Source of the DNA: Haloferula luteola | Lineage (GTDB): Bacteria; Verrucomicrobiota; Verrucomicrobiia; Verrucomicrobiales; Akkermansiaceae | Direction of reading: 5' to 3' | Length of the DNA: 64,000 nucleotides | Assembly (NCBI RefSeq): GCF_014201715.1 | Contig: NZ_JACHFD010000013.1 | Span: 92,128-156,127 of the forward strand | Shown: one piece after another, positions 45,320 through 54,334 of the stretch | Position numbering within the stretch: position 1 is the first letter of the stretch | How the letters are laid out: each line of letters begins with the position of its first letter | Program-made: the position numbers and the translations under genes | The notes under the pieces: model-generated | What the model was told of the DNA's origin: nothing | Seen by the model: only the letters and a program-made list of their open reading frames with translations | Database searches by the model: none

Positions 45320-46747
45320 ATGTCCGACGCCGTCCGCGAGCTTTATTCCCAGCGCCGCTACCCTGCACTGTCTCACCCGGAAGCCCACCCGGGAGTCTTA
45401 GCCGCCTCCGCCCGCTGTGCAGGAGTGATCGCTCCGGCTTTGCCAGAGGCATGTCGAGTCCTCGAGCTAGGATGCGCGTCAGGGCAGCACCTGCTGCCTC
45501 TGGCCGAGCGATTTCCCGAAAGTCAGTTTGTTGGCGTGGATTTCTCGGACTCTGCGATTCGGGCGGCCGAACAAGCGGCCCGCGCCGCGCGGCTGACCAA
45601 CATTCACTTCGAACATGCCGACTTGCGGGACTGGCAGGCACCCGACGAACCCTTCGACTACGTGATCGCCCACGGCCTGCTGTCCTGGATCGACGATGCC
45701 GCCAAAGCGATCTTGCTGGAGCGGATTGCCTCCTCTCTCGCCGATTCGGGAATTGCCTGCATCAGCTACAACACTTTGCCAGGGTGGGCGCTACGTCAGC
45801 AAGCGGTGGCCATGTTGCCGGCCCTGGGGGCTTTGACCGAGGGAACTCCTGAGATCGACCCTTTGCTTGAAGTCTTGGAATCCACTTCCGCTCTGAGCGA
45901 CGCCCCCTACTGCCAACATCTCGCCTCGATTTTCCGCGATCTGCGCCGCAAGGGCCCAGAGATCTTGCCCTTCGATGAATTGGCTCCGGTATGCGACGCC
46001 TTCCACTTTGGCCAAGTACTGAAATGGGCCGGCGATCGAAAGCTCCGCTACCTTGGTGAAGCGGCCTTGCCAGACAATCTCCCGCCCCACCTCCCTGCGG
46101 AAGCTTTGGCCTCATTAAAACCTCTGGAGAAAGATCCCGTGCTCCTTCAGCAAACCTTGGATCTGCTTTCGGGTCGTACTCATCGAGTCAGTTTGTTTTG
46201 CCGCTCCGACACCGCACTCGATCCCGGGACGACGCAGTCGGTGGTGCTGCATTTCGGAGTCCGCCTCGCCGTCGCCAAGCTTCCTCCGGCAGCTGTGCAG
46301 GGAGAAATCATCAGCCTGCTCCACGCATCGCTGGTCGAAGCCGCCCCGTCGACCCGGCCTCTGACCCGGCTGATGGAAGATTGCGCCGCACGTCTCGGCC
46401 CTCGCTGGGACCCGGAAAAGGGAGGACGAGCCGTTTCCCAATGGATCTTTCAGGCAGCTCGCATCGGCTGGGTCGAACTGCGTGCCGAGAAGGTCACCAT
46501 CGCCCCAACCCCGACCAAACCCGCACTTTCCTCACTGAATCTCCACTTCGCCCGTCAAAATCGCGGGCTGGTGGATGCCTACCATCGCACCTGCCATTTC
46601 CCCGACAACCACCAGAAAGTGGTCGCCGCCTTGGACGGCAGCCGGACGCTGGATGAACTCGAAAACTTCGCTCGCGAAGCGGCTCCCGACCTCGATTTTC
46701 GGCCCTGGATCCAGCATTTGGCGAGTCGTGGATTGTTCCCTGGATAA
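45320..46747 (+). CDS. Class I SAM methyltransferase with regulatory domain
   Basis: About 475 aa. N-terminal Rossmann methyltransferase: VLELGCASGQHLLPLA (motif I), VGVDFSDSAI (motif II), FDYVIAHGLLSWI (motif IV). It is followed by a predicted methyltransferase regulatory region (PF10119-like; ISYNTLPGW is its typical start) and a C-terminal domain with LHFARQNRGLVD and LDGSRTLDEL. Such proteins methylate unknown, possibly small-molecule or peptide, substrates. Start at MSDAVRELYSQRRYP. Confidence 0.85.
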   Translation: MSDAVRELYSQRRYPALSHPEAHPGVLAASARCAGVIAPALPEACRVLELGCASGQHLLPLAERFPESQFVGVDFSDSAIRAAEQAARAARLTNIHFEHADLRDWQAPDEPFDYVIAHGLLSWIDDAAKAILLERIASSLADSGIACISYNTLPGWALRQQAVAMLPALGALTEGTPEIDPLLEVLESTSALSDAPYCQHLASIFRDLRRKGPEILPFDELAPVCDAFHFGQVLKWAGDRKLRYLGEAALPDNLPPHLPAEALASLKPLEKDPVLLQQTLDLLSGRTHRVSLFCRSDTALDPGTTQSVVLHFGVRLAVAKLPPAAVQGEIISLLHASLVEAAPSTRPLTRLMEDCAARLGPRWDPEKGGRAVSQWIFQAARIGWVELRAEKVTIAPTPTKPALSSLNLHFARQNRGLVDAYHRTCHFPDNHQKVVAALDGSRTLDELENFAREAAPDLDFRPWIQHLASRGLFPG

Positions 46748-46814
46748 TCCATCATTTCCACCTTGCGGAGGAAATCGCTCGACAACGCCGTTCAGAGAAG
46801 GAGCGTCGCCACCG

Positions 46815-47771
46815 ATGAAAATGAAACACGTCTTCCATGCGGCCCTCTGCGCCGCCACTCTCGGCACCGCCCTGGCCGGCGGTGAAGGCTGGACCCAAGA
46901 CTTCGAGGCCGCCAAGGCCGAAGCGGCCAAGGAGAAGGAATCGCTGCTGATCGATTTCACCGGCTCGGACTGGTGCGGATGGTGCATCAAGCTCAACGAA
47001 GAAGTCTTCCAAGAAGATGCCTTCAAAGAGGGGATCAAGGACAAGTTCGTGCTCGTGGAGCTGGACTACCCTCGTGATACCTCCAAGCTCTCGGAGGAAA
47101 CTCAGGAGCAGAATGCCAAGCTTCAAGAAGCTTACGCCATTCAAGGATTCCCTACGATTCTTCTCACCGATGAAGAAGGGCGCCCGTTTGCTCGGACCGG
47201 ATACCAAGAAGGAGGCGCCGAGGCCTATGTGAAGCACCTCGACGAACTGCTCAAAAACCGCACGACGCGGGACGAAGCCTTCGAAAAGGCTTCCCATCTC
47301 GAAGGCCCGGAAAAGGCCAACGCCCTGATCTCCGCCCTCGATGCCATGGGCCTCGATGATGCCGTTGTCGGCAAGTTCTACGGCGGTGTGGTCGATGACA
47401 TCAAAGCCGCTGACCCCGAGGACACCACCGGATTCGTCAAGGAAATGGAAGCCAAGGAGCGTTACGCTGGCTTCGAGTCCAAACTCAACGAATTCGGCCA
47501 GAAAGGCGACCATGAAGGCGCTCTCTCCTTCACCGAAGAGACCCTGAAAAGCGGAGCATTCGAAGGAGCCGAAAAGCAGCAAATCGCGACCATCAAAGCC
47601 ATGATCCTCGCCCAACTGGGCCGCTTCGACGACGCCGCCACCGCATTTGACGAAGCCAAGGCCGTGGATCCCGACTCAGAAATGGGTCAACAAATCGATG
47701 GCTTCAAGCAACGCGTCGCCGCCATGGCGGAGCAAGGTGCCGAAGACCATACCGGCCACGATCACGACTGA
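46815..47771 (+). CDS. Secreted thioredoxin-fold protein with TPR-like C-terminus
   Basis: About 318 aa with a signal peptide (MKMKHVFHAALCAATLGTALA). Thioredoxin domain: LLIDFTGSDWCGWCIKLNEEVF with a WCGWC redox pair, and the cis-Pro loop QGFPTILLTDEEG. A C-terminal helical region (about 160-300) contains repeat-like pairs ending in LAQLGRFDDAATAFDEAKAVDP, a TPR-type unit, and a His/Asp tail (DHTGHDHD). Predicted periplasmic oxidoreductase or disulfide handler. Followed by a clear terminator. Confidence 0.87.
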   Translation: MKMKHVFHAALCAATLGTALAGGEGWTQDFEAAKAEAAKEKESLLIDFTGSDWCGWCIKLNEEVFQEDAFKEGIKDKFVLVELDYPRDTSKLSEETQEQNAKLQEAYAIQGFPTILLTDEEGRPFARTGYQEGGAEAYVKHLDELLKNRTTRDEAFEKASHLEGPEKANALISALDAMGLDDAVVGKFYGGVVDDIKAADPEDTTGFVKEMEAKERYAGFESKLNEFGQKGDHEGALSFTEETLKSGAFEGAEKQQIATIKAMILAQLGRFDDAATAFDEAKAVDPDSEMGQQIDGFKQRVAAMAEQGAEDHTGHDHD

Positions 47772-47817
47772 GGTTCCCTCCCGGAAACCCCTGGGAAGCT
47801 GAACTGAATCTCTACGA

Positions 47818-47856
47818 AGCGCCGTCCGCCACTGGCTGACGGCGCTTTTTCTTTTG
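47818..47856 (+). terminator. Rho-independent terminator
   Basis: Nine-base perfect stem agcgccgtc / gacggcgct with an 11-base loop, followed by TTTTTCTTTT on the plus strand, 47 bases after the thioredoxin-fold gene stop. Confidence 0.9.
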
Positions 47857-47952
47857 CTGCCACAAGCTGATGAAAAATCCCGGAACGCCTCGCCGTTCCC
47901 ATCGGTACCCGGGCCCAACCCTGTCCGGAAACCGCACTTCACGACTCCAATC

Positions 47953-49218
47953 ATGAACCCCAACTTTTCCCGCCGACATTTCCTCAAGCAGGGCAGCCTC
48001 GTCAGCGCCGCCCTTGCGGCCTCACCCCAATTGTTCGCACAAGTCGCTGGCAGCGCCCCTGAAATTAAGGTCGCCCTCGTCGGATGCGGCGGCCGTGGTA
48101 ATGGCGCCCTCAACGATTTCTTGGAGGCCTGCAAGATCCTCAAGTTGAGCCCCAAAGTCGTCGCAACTGCCGATGCTTTCCCGGAAAACGCGAAACGCAC
48201 CGCAGAAGCCCACGGGGTTCCTGCCGATCAGGTCTTCTCGGGCTACGATGCCTACCAGAAGGCCTTCAAGACCGATTGCAATTTCGTCCTCCTCGCCACC
48301 CCTCCTGCATTCCGCCCGGTTCACTTCGCTGCAGCCGTGGCAGCCGGAAAAAACGTCTTCATGGAAAAACCTGTGGCGGTCGATCCGGGGGGCTGCCGCT
48401 CGGTGATCGAAACCGGCAAGCTCGCCGCCAGCAAAGGCCTCGGCGTTGTCGCCGGCACCCAACGCCGACACCAACTGGGCTATCTCGTAAACAAGGCGAA
48501 GATCGATGCCGGAGCCATCGGACCGATCCGCGGCGGACTGATCCAATGGAACGACCGCGTGCCGTGGATTCGCGACCGGGAAGAAGGCTGGTCAGACACC
48601 GAATATCTCACTCGCAATTGGCTCAATTTCGTTGAGCTCTCTGGCGATCACATCGTCGAACAACACGTCCACCAAATCGACGTCGCTTGCTGGTTTCTCG
48701 GTCGGCTTCCGGTTTCCGCCCTCGGATTCGGTGGCCGCGCACGCCGCCGCACCGGAAACCAATTCGACTTCTTCAGCATCGATTTCGATTTCGGCGATGA
48801 AGTCCACATTCACTCGCAGTGCCGCCAGATGTCCGGCGTCTACAATCGCGTCGGCGAGACTTTCACCGGTGCGACCGGATCCTGCTACGGCGGCGGCAAA
48901 ATGGCAGGGACGGAAGTCACCATTCCTGAGATCAAAGTCGATACCGAGAACTCCATGGTCCAAGAGCACGTCGACCTGCTGCGCAGCGTTTTGGAGGAGA
49001 AGCCACTCAATGATGCCCAACGCATTGCAGAAGTCACTGCCGTCGCCATCATGGGCCGCATATCCGCCTACACCGGGCAGATGGTCCGCTGGGTCGACAT
49101 CATGAAAAACGAGAAGTCACCCTTCTTCGGCCTCTCCATGAACCCGGCCGCCGCCGACTTTGAAAAGGGCCCCATCACCCTGCCCGCTGAAGCTCCGCCG
49201 ATCCCCGGGGACGCCTGA
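47953..49218 (+). CDS. Tat-exported Gfo/Idh/MocA-family oxidoreductase
   Basis: 421 aa. Twin-arginine signal SRRHFLKQGSLVSAALAA, then a Rossmann domain (VALVGCGGRGNGALNDF, NAD(P)-binding), the family's EKPVAVDPGG catalytic Lys-Pro motif and GTQRRHQ. C-terminal alpha/beta dimerisation domain with HIVEQHVHQIDVACWFLG. Exported members of this family are abundant in Planctomycetota and Verrucomicrobiota and probably act on sugar derivatives with tightly bound cofactor; substrate unknown. Confidence 0.92.
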   Translation: MNPNFSRRHFLKQGSLVSAALAASPQLFAQVAGSAPEIKVALVGCGGRGNGALNDFLEACKILKLSPKVVATADAFPENAKRTAEAHGVPADQVFSGYDAYQKAFKTDCNFVLLATPPAFRPVHFAAAVAAGKNVFMEKPVAVDPGGCRSVIETGKLAASKGLGVVAGTQRRHQLGYLVNKAKIDAGAIGPIRGGLIQWNDRVPWIRDREEGWSDTEYLTRNWLNFVELSGDHIVEQHVHQIDVACWFLGRLPVSALGFGGRARRRTGNQFDFFSIDFDFGDEVHIHSQCRQMSGVYNRVGETFTGATGSCYGGGKMAGTEVTIPEIKVDTENSMVQEHVDLLRSVLEEKPLNDAQRIAEVTAVAIMGRISAYTGQMVRWVDIMKNEKSPFFGLSMNPAAADFEKGPITLPAEAPPIPGDA

Positions 49219-49252
49219 TGGCCCCGGTTTCACGCCGACCCGCGGGTTGGGC

Positions 49253-50074
49253 TCAGCAAAGTCGGATCATATCCTTCACAAACTGGCCCCACAGGAAAAA
49301 CAACCCGCGGGTCGAATACTCAAAGTAGCGATCATCGAAGCTCGCTCGCAGGATGCCCTCCTCCAGATTGTGTTGGAGCTGCGTCCGCATTTCCTCTTCG
49401 ATGGACCCTTCGATTTCATCCGGATCCGGCATTCGCAAGGTCCCGAGGTCGATCCGCAGCCTCGTCAGATACTGCCGGTGGTCCGCGAGAATCTGTTCAA
49501 AGGCATTCCTTTCGCAAGGAACGTGATTCCATCGCACTCCCTGAGGGGACTTCAGCGTCGGTGAAAATGGGAAATTGGTCGTCCGAAACGTCCTCCCGTC
49601 GCAATGCCGGGAGGTGATCGAGAGAAAGGAAAAGGCCACTTCACTTTGCTCGCACAGATGGATGGTGGCTTCTGCCCGCTCCTCAGGATGCCAGTAGAGC
49701 TGAAGGTACTGGCGCATCCCTCCCCATTCCCATGAACAATCCGCAACATGCTCGAATCCCGCCTCTTCCATGGAAGCAGCCGCCTCCGGAGCATGAGGGA
49801 AAAACGCTGGATCCGGATGCCGCCGGTGGTTCAGCGCGTTGTTCACCGGTAGCCGGAGACAGCGAATCCGCGTCAGCAACTCGATCCACGGCAGCAGGAA
49901 CCATGGCACCACTCCTAAGATCCCCAACCACCAACGCCCGGTCAAAAAAACCACCAGCACGTAGGAGGCAGCGAGAAAGACCAAAGCTCCAAGCTTCCGA
50001 ACCACGCCGGTACGCGACGACCGTAAACCGATCGCCAACACCACCAGACCAACGACTACCAGCGTTTCTCGCAT
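49253..50074 (-). CDS. Hypothetical membrane protein
   Basis: 273 aa. Two or three N-terminal membrane segments (about 5-20, 30-47, 50-67), then a cytosolic domain of about 200 residues with no motif I recognise (MEEAGFEHVADCSWEWGG, LTRLRIDLGTLRMP). Start MRETLVVV is preceded by GAGGAG at a good distance, which decides it; the open frame upstream runs antisense through the carbonic anhydrase gene. Confidence 0.75.
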   Translation of the reverse strand: MRETLVVVGLVVLAIGLRSSRTGVVRKLGALVFLAASYVLVVFLTGRWWLGILGVVPWFLLPWIELLTRIRCLRLPVNNALNHRRHPDPAFFPHAPEAAASMEEAGFEHVADCSWEWGGMRQYLQLYWHPEERAEATIHLCEQSEVAFSFLSITSRHCDGRTFRTTNFPFSPTLKSPQGVRWNHVPCERNAFEQILADHRQYLTRLRIDLGTLRMPDPDEIEGSIEEEMRTQLQHNLEEGILRASFDDRYFEYSTRGLFFLWGQFVKDMIRLC

Positions 50075-50191
50075 GAACTCCTCAGGGGGGCAACGTCCCG
50101 CCTCACGCAAGCAAGCGCCCACCCGCGCATCCGTCAAGGGACGGAAACGCGGCTTTCCTCCCCCTTCATCACGGGCTTGAATCGCGCCGAC

Positions 50192-50722
50192 ATGGCCATC
50201 GAAACCTACGAATCCTTCGCGCCCGTGCTCCACCCGAGTGCATTTGTCGCCGCCAGCGCTGATATCATCGGCCGCGTGACCCTCCACGAGGAGTCCAGTA
50301 TCTGGTATCAAGCCACCCTCCGTGGAGACATCAACGAGATCATCATCGGCCCCCGATCCAACATTCAGGACAATGCCGTCGTCCATTTGGCCGATGATTA
50401 TGGCTGCTATGTGGGCGAGCGGGTTACCGTGGGACACTCCGCCATCATCCACGCCTGCACGATCAAGGACGAAGTGCTCGTCGGCATGGGCGCGATCATT
50501 CTGGATGGAGCAGTGATCGGCGAACGCTCGATCATCGGAGCCGGAGCAGTGGTCACCGGAGGCACGGTCATTCCTCCGGGATCCATGGTGTTGGGAACCC
50601 CAGCAAAAGTCGTCCGCACCCTCGATCTCCAAGAGCAGGCCAAGGTCGCGGCATGGGCTGACAAATATGTCGTTCAGTCCCGAAAATTCCTCGCCAGAGG
50701 ATCGGCACCCCACGGCCAATGA
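50192..50722 (+). CDS. Gamma-carbonic anhydrase / hexapeptide-repeat family protein
   Basis: 176 aa left-handed beta-helix protein. Hexapeptide repeats run from about residue 20 to 140 (ADIIGRVTL, SSIWYQATLRGD, SNIQDNAVVH, GAIILDGAVIG, GTPAKVVR). The three metal-ligand His of the gamma-class are present in AVVHLADD and VGHSAIIHAC. Trimer of the YrdA/PaaY type; activity is not guaranteed in this subfamily. ATG at 50192 used; its end overlaps an alternative start of the next gene. Confidence 0.9.
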   Translation: MAIETYESFAPVLHPSAFVAASADIIGRVTLHEESSIWYQATLRGDINEIIIGPRSNIQDNAVVHLADDYGCYVGERVTVGHSAIIHACTIKDEVLVGMGAIILDGAVIGERSIIGAGAVVTGGTVIPPGSMVLGTPAKVVRTLDLQEQAKVAAWADKYVVQSRKFLARGSAPHGQ

Positions 50723-50772
50723 GGAGAATCCCTAGCTTGCGAATCCCGCCGCCCATGCAGGGGTTCCCTGCC

Positions 50773-51609
50773 GTGAAGATTCTCTTCATCACCCTTCTCT
50801 TCCTCCTGCCCCTCACCGCACGGACCGTGCGCGATGTTCCCTACATCGACGGTGGCACCGCCGAGCAGCGTCTCGACATCCATCTCCCCAAACACCCCGC
50901 CGGCACCCTGCATCCCGTCATCGTCGCAATCCATGGCGGAGGCTGGTCTGCCGGCAGCCGATCCGCCTCAGGATTCCTCCAGCCGAAAACCCGCTGGCTC
51001 AACGGACTGGGCTACATCGTCGTTTCCATCGACTACCGCCTGTCACCGGCCGTCCATCACCCGGCCCACATCGACGACGTCTGCGCCGCCATCACCTGGG
51101 TGGAGAAACACATTGCCGAGCATCACGGGGATCCCCGTGAGATTTACCTTCTCGGCCACTCCGCGGGTGCCCAGCTCGCCGCTCTCGCCGCCACTGACAC
51201 CTCCCGCTTGCGCAAAGCTGGCGGTGATCCGCGAGCCATTCAGGGCGTCATCCTTCTCGATGGGGTGGGCTACGACATCCCTACAGAACTCACCCGGCCC
51301 CGCATGCAGGAACTTTTGCGCCAAGCGATCCTTTCGGCGTTTACATCCGATCCCGCGACTCAGCGAAACGCCTCGCCCGTATATCACGTCCACCGCGGTG
51401 TCGCCCCCTTTCTTCTCCTCCATCCGGGCGATTCTACCCCTCCCCACCATCCGGCACTGCTCATGGCCGAAGCCCTCCGCCGCCAGGGAGGATACGCTCG
51501 TGTGGTCGCCATCCCCAACAAGGACCACACCTCCCTCAGCCACGATCTCGGCCGCCGTGGAGATCCCACGACCAAGGCCGTTGAAGCGTTTCTAGGACTC
51601 GACCCCTGA
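50773..51609 (+). CDS. Secreted alpha/beta hydrolase (BD-FAE/esterase type)
   Basis: About 278 aa. Signal peptide MKILFITLLFLLPLTA if the GTG at 50773 is used, which has AGGGG eight bases upstream; an ATG at 50719 overlapping the previous stop (ATGA) is the alternative. Oxyanion motif HGGGWSAG, nucleophile elbow GHSAGAQ, and a late KDHTSL with the catalytic His; YRLSPAVHHPAHIDD matches the hormone-sensitive-lipase/feruloyl esterase-like group. Predicted periplasmic esterase of unknown substrate. Confidence 0.88.
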   Translation: MKILFITLLFLLPLTARTVRDVPYIDGGTAEQRLDIHLPKHPAGTLHPVIVAIHGGGWSAGSRSASGFLQPKTRWLNGLGYIVVSIDYRLSPAVHHPAHIDDVCAAITWVEKHIAEHHGDPREIYLLGHSAGAQLAALAATDTSRLRKAGGDPRAIQGVILLDGVGYDIPTELTRPRMQELLRQAILSAFTSDPATQRNASPVYHVHRGVAPFLLLHPGDSTPPHHPALLMAEALRRQGGYARVVAIPNKDHTSLSHDLGRRGDPTTKAVEAFLGLDP

Positions 51610-51638
51610 GCCACCCGCGCTCACCCTGTCGCCCAGCC

Positions 51639-52061
51639 ATGTCCACCTTTTCCCTCCATCCCCATCTTGCCTCGGGGACCCATCCTCTCGGGCATCTCCA
51701 CGGATGCCGGATTCTCCTCAAAGACCACGCTCAATTTCCATGGATCCTCATCGTGCCCGAAGTTCCCGAGCCGATCGAAGACCTCCACGAACTCGATGAT
51801 GTCCAGTACGCGGCGGTCACCCAGTTGATCCGCTCGATCAGCCAATGGATGAGCGAATCCTTCCAGCCGACAAAAATGAATGTCGCCTGCATCGGCAACC
51901 AAGTCCGGCAAATGCATGTCCACCTCGTCGCACGCAGCGAGGACGATCCCGCCTGGCCGGGAACCGTCTGGGCCTACTCCGGCAAGCAACCTTACCACCC
52001 GGAGAAAATCCGTGAGGTTCAGGACGCCTTTTCTGCCGCCTTTCCAGTCGAAGTCATTTGA
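51639..52061 (+). CDS. HIT-family protein
   Basis: 140 aa. QMHVHLVAR in the second half is the histidine triad variant (HxHxx), preceded by NVACIGNQVRQ. N-terminal FPWILIVPEVPEPIEDLHEL is the usual opening of HIT domain proteins. Nucleotide or dinucleotide hydrolase, cytoplasmic; the substrate is unknown. Converges on the cupin gene. Confidence 0.85.
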   Translation: MSTFSLHPHLASGTHPLGHLHGCRILLKDHAQFPWILIVPEVPEPIEDLHELDDVQYAAVTQLIRSISQWMSESFQPTKMNVACIGNQVRQMHVHLVARSEDDPAWPGTVWAYSGKQPYHPEKIREVQDAFSAAFPVEVI

Positions 52062-52068
52062 GACGACC

Positions 52069-52431
52069 TCATTCGAAGTAAGTGTCCTCGTGCCGATACG
52101 GAGGAGCACAACAACAAAGGAACCTCAGGGGCTCAATCGACCGAATCTGGTGCCAGGCACCCGCTGGGATCAAAATCCCATCCCCCACCACGACCTCCCT
52201 CTCCTCACCGTCGATCTCCATCACACCGCGACCTTCGAGGATGAAGTAGATCTCCTCGCTCTCGCGATGATAATGGCGGTCCGTCGCCCGGCCTATCGGG
52301 AGACTTGCCTCTGCCAAGCTCTGTTGAGCCACAGGTGCATTGGAGGCATCGAGGATACTGCGAATGGTCGAACCGTCCTTGGTGGTGAATGGAGCCTGAT
52401 CGGCAAGCTGGCGAACTTCCATGCCCTCCAT
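52069..52431 (-). CDS. Cupin-domain protein
   Basis: About 120 aa. Single cupin barrel: motif 1 HYHRESEEIYFILEGRGVMEIDG with metal-ligand His and Glu, motif 2 GDGILIPAGAWHQIRS. C-terminal cysteine-rich CCCAPPYRHEDTYF. The ATG at 52431 has AGGA nine bases upstream; an ATG three codons further in is the alternative. Function not defined; follows the next hypothetical gene by 17 bases. Confidence 0.85.
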   Translation of the reverse strand: MEGMEVRQLADQAPFTTKDGSTIRSILDASNAPVAQQSLAEASLPIGRATDRHYHRESEEIYFILEGRGVMEIDGEEREVVVGDGILIPAGAWHQIRSIEPLRFLCCCAPPYRHEDTYFE

Positions 52432-52448
52432 GCCAAGCGTTCCTAGGG

Positions 52449-53123
52449 TCAATCGCCAAGGAAAACGTAATCCTCCGCCATCTTGTTGAGAGACCGCCGA
52501 GCCTGGGGCAGACACTCCGAAAGCTGATTCAACATCCGCCTAGGCAGTTCGCGAGGTGCGCTCGGATTCTCCGCGACATCGTGGAAGACCCGTCGCGCAA
52601 AAGACTCATAGAACCCTACCCCTGGAGCTCCACAGCGTTCCGAACGCCTGCGGAGAAACGCTGGAAACAACCCCGTGAGCACCAAAAACTGGTTCCCCGC
52701 AGCCAGTTGGAGATGAAAACGTAGCCTTCCATGGGCATTTTCCATGATCGTGACGAAATCCGCCGCATGGACCAAGCCCGTGGGAATGCCCCGCAGAACA
52801 TCATCGGGATCCGCGCCGACCCGCTCACTCAGCACCCCGGCAACGTAGTCAGCAACCCCCACATCCTCGATTCCCGCCTCCAGAAAGGCATGCCTCACCA
52901 GCACATAGAAATAGAAATAGGGCGATACCTGCACCGCTGATGGACCCTCCAAAAGGCCACGCAGGACCTCTTTCAAATCCAGCATTTCGCGCAGTGCCTC
53001 ACGGTCTTCCCACAGAGTCCACAGGAAGCGACGACCATCGCCCGGAGCCAGCAATCCGGCCAAAAATTCGAAATCCGCCTCGGTGAAGCGGTCCCGACTG
53101 GAGGGAAACCACGAACCCAGCAT
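52449..53123 (-). CDS. Hypothetical protein
   Basis: 224 aa, mostly helical, soluble, rich in Leu, Arg and aromatic residues; contains YFYFYVLVRHAFLEAG and a FLRRRSERCGAPGVGFYESF stretch. Not recognised. Immediately upstream of the cupin gene in the same direction. Composition matches the core genome, so I regard it as a real gene. Confidence 0.7.
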   Translation of the reverse strand: MLGSWFPSSRDRFTEADFEFLAGLLAPGDGRRFLWTLWEDREALREMLDLKEVLRGLLEGPSAVQVSPYFYFYVLVRHAFLEAGIEDVGVADYVAGVLSERVGADPDDVLRGIPTGLVHAADFVTIMENAHGRLRFHLQLAAGNQFLVLTGLFPAFLRRRSERCGAPGVGFYESFARRVFHDVAENPSAPRELPRRMLNQLSECLPQARRSLNKMAEDYVFLGD

Positions 53124-53334
53124 GGAGGGTGAAATAGCAAAAAAAAGGCCATCGCTGTCATTCTTTTTCTCTAAGCGACCTGAAGTACTCCTGGCATAAG
53201 TCCTGCAACCTGCGGCATTTGCGGGCGATCCGTCGGAGCACAGATTGGGCTTGCCCCTTCATCTCCAGAGGGCTATGCGCTCGGCGCCGTTTCTCCCCGA
53301 GGGGAGAACGACCAGGCAACAGACCACCAAAACG

Positions 53335-53772
53335 ATGAAGCACCAATCGTTCACTACGATGCTGGCATTCGTCGGAGCAATGATCCTGAGCTCCTGCGCA
53401 ACCCTCGCCAACCAAACCAGCGGAAACGGCATCGCCCGTACGGACTGGGCGGTCAAATCCGTCCAGCAAGGAAAAGCCTCATGGTATGGGATCCGCTGCA
53501 ATGGCGGCACCCACACCGCCAGCGGCGAACGCCTCAACAACGAGGCCTCCACTGCCGCCCACAAAACACTTCCCCTTGGAACCAAGGTCCGAGTGACCAA
53601 CCTCTCCAACGGAAAGTCGGAAATCGTCCGCATCACCGACCGCGGCCCCTACACCCGCGGCCGTATCATCGACGTCACCGAAGGCGTCGCCAAGCGGCTG
53701 GGCTTCTACTCCCGCGGCATCGTCTCTGTGAAAGTCGAAGTGCTTTCCAAAATGACCGGCAGCGGGAACTGA
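53335..53772 (+). CDS. rlpA: RlpA-like septal-ring lipoprotein (DPBB domain)
   Basis: 145 aa. Signal with lipobox MILSSC, then a double-psi beta-barrel domain: GKASWYGIRCNGGTHTASGER, LPLGTKVRVTNLSNGKSE, ITDRGPYTRGRIIDV. These are the RlpA motifs with the catalytic-type Asp and His of peptidoglycan lytic transglycosylases; the SPOR domain found in longer RlpA is absent. Followed by a strong hairpin. Confidence 0.9.
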   Translation: MKHQSFTTMLAFVGAMILSSCATLANQTSGNGIARTDWAVKSVQQGKASWYGIRCNGGTHTASGERLNNEASTAAHKTLPLGTKVRVTNLSNGKSEIVRITDRGPYTRGRIIDVTEGVAKRLGFYSRGIVSVKVEVLSKMTGSGN

Positions 53773-53803
53773 TTCGCCACCATTTGGTTCCTCGGATTTC
53801 TCT

Positions 53804-53829
53804 CGGGCCCCTTCCTCGGAAGGGGCCCG
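53804..53829 (+). terminator. Hairpin after rlpA, possible terminator
   Basis: Ten-base perfect GC-rich stem cgggcccctt / aaggggcccg with a six-base loop, 30 bases after the rlpA stop. There is no T run after it on the plus strand, so it may be a Rho-assisted or mRNA-stabilising structure rather than a classical terminator. Confidence 0.5.
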
Positions 53830-53901
53830 ACGCATTTCCTGATGGTCAGCACCCCAAAAACGGTGCTTGTTCGTGGGTAGCCCGCCCCAAACCCACCTGA
53901 C

Positions 53902-54327
53902 ATGCCCCTTTCGGAAAGCATCCGGGAATATCGATCCCTACCCCATAAACGGTCGTTCGTCCTCGCCATGGCGATCACCAGCTTTCAGTTCCTCTGCCTC
54001 GTCGCCACTGGAACTCTGGCCAGCCTCATGATCATCCACGATGACCGCTCGCTGGGCATCCCGCTGGTCATCGTCATGGCACTCCAAGCCGCTATCTGGC
54101 TGAGCGGACTTCTCGTTCGCAAAGGAGCGCGCTGCCCGCTCTGCAAGGGCACGCCTTTACTGGACAACACCGCCACCAAAAACGCCCGCGCTCAGCGGAT
54201 TTTCCCCTTCAATTACGGCACCACCGCCTTGATCAGTCTCCTTTTCACCCAGAGGTTCCGCTGCATGTACTGCGGCAGCCCGTTTGATCTGATCAAACGC
54301 TCCCGCAGCGACTACGGCCGCGAATGA
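53902..54327 (+). CDS. Small membrane protein with zinc-ribbon-like cysteines
   Basis: 141 aa. Two membrane segments (about 18-42 and 50-70), then a cytosolic part with two Cys pairs, CPLCKG and CMYCGS, a likely zinc ribbon. N-terminus MPLSESIREYRSLPHKR is basic. Not recognised. Converges on the 466-aa gene with seven bases between. Confidence 0.7.
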   Translation: MPLSESIREYRSLPHKRSFVLAMAITSFQFLCLVATGTLASLMIIHDDRSLGIPLVIVMALQAAIWLSGLLVRKGARCPLCKGTPLLDNTATKNARAQRIFPFNYGTTALISLLFTQRFRCMYCGSPFDLIKRSRSDYGRE

Positions 54328-54334
54328 TGTCCTC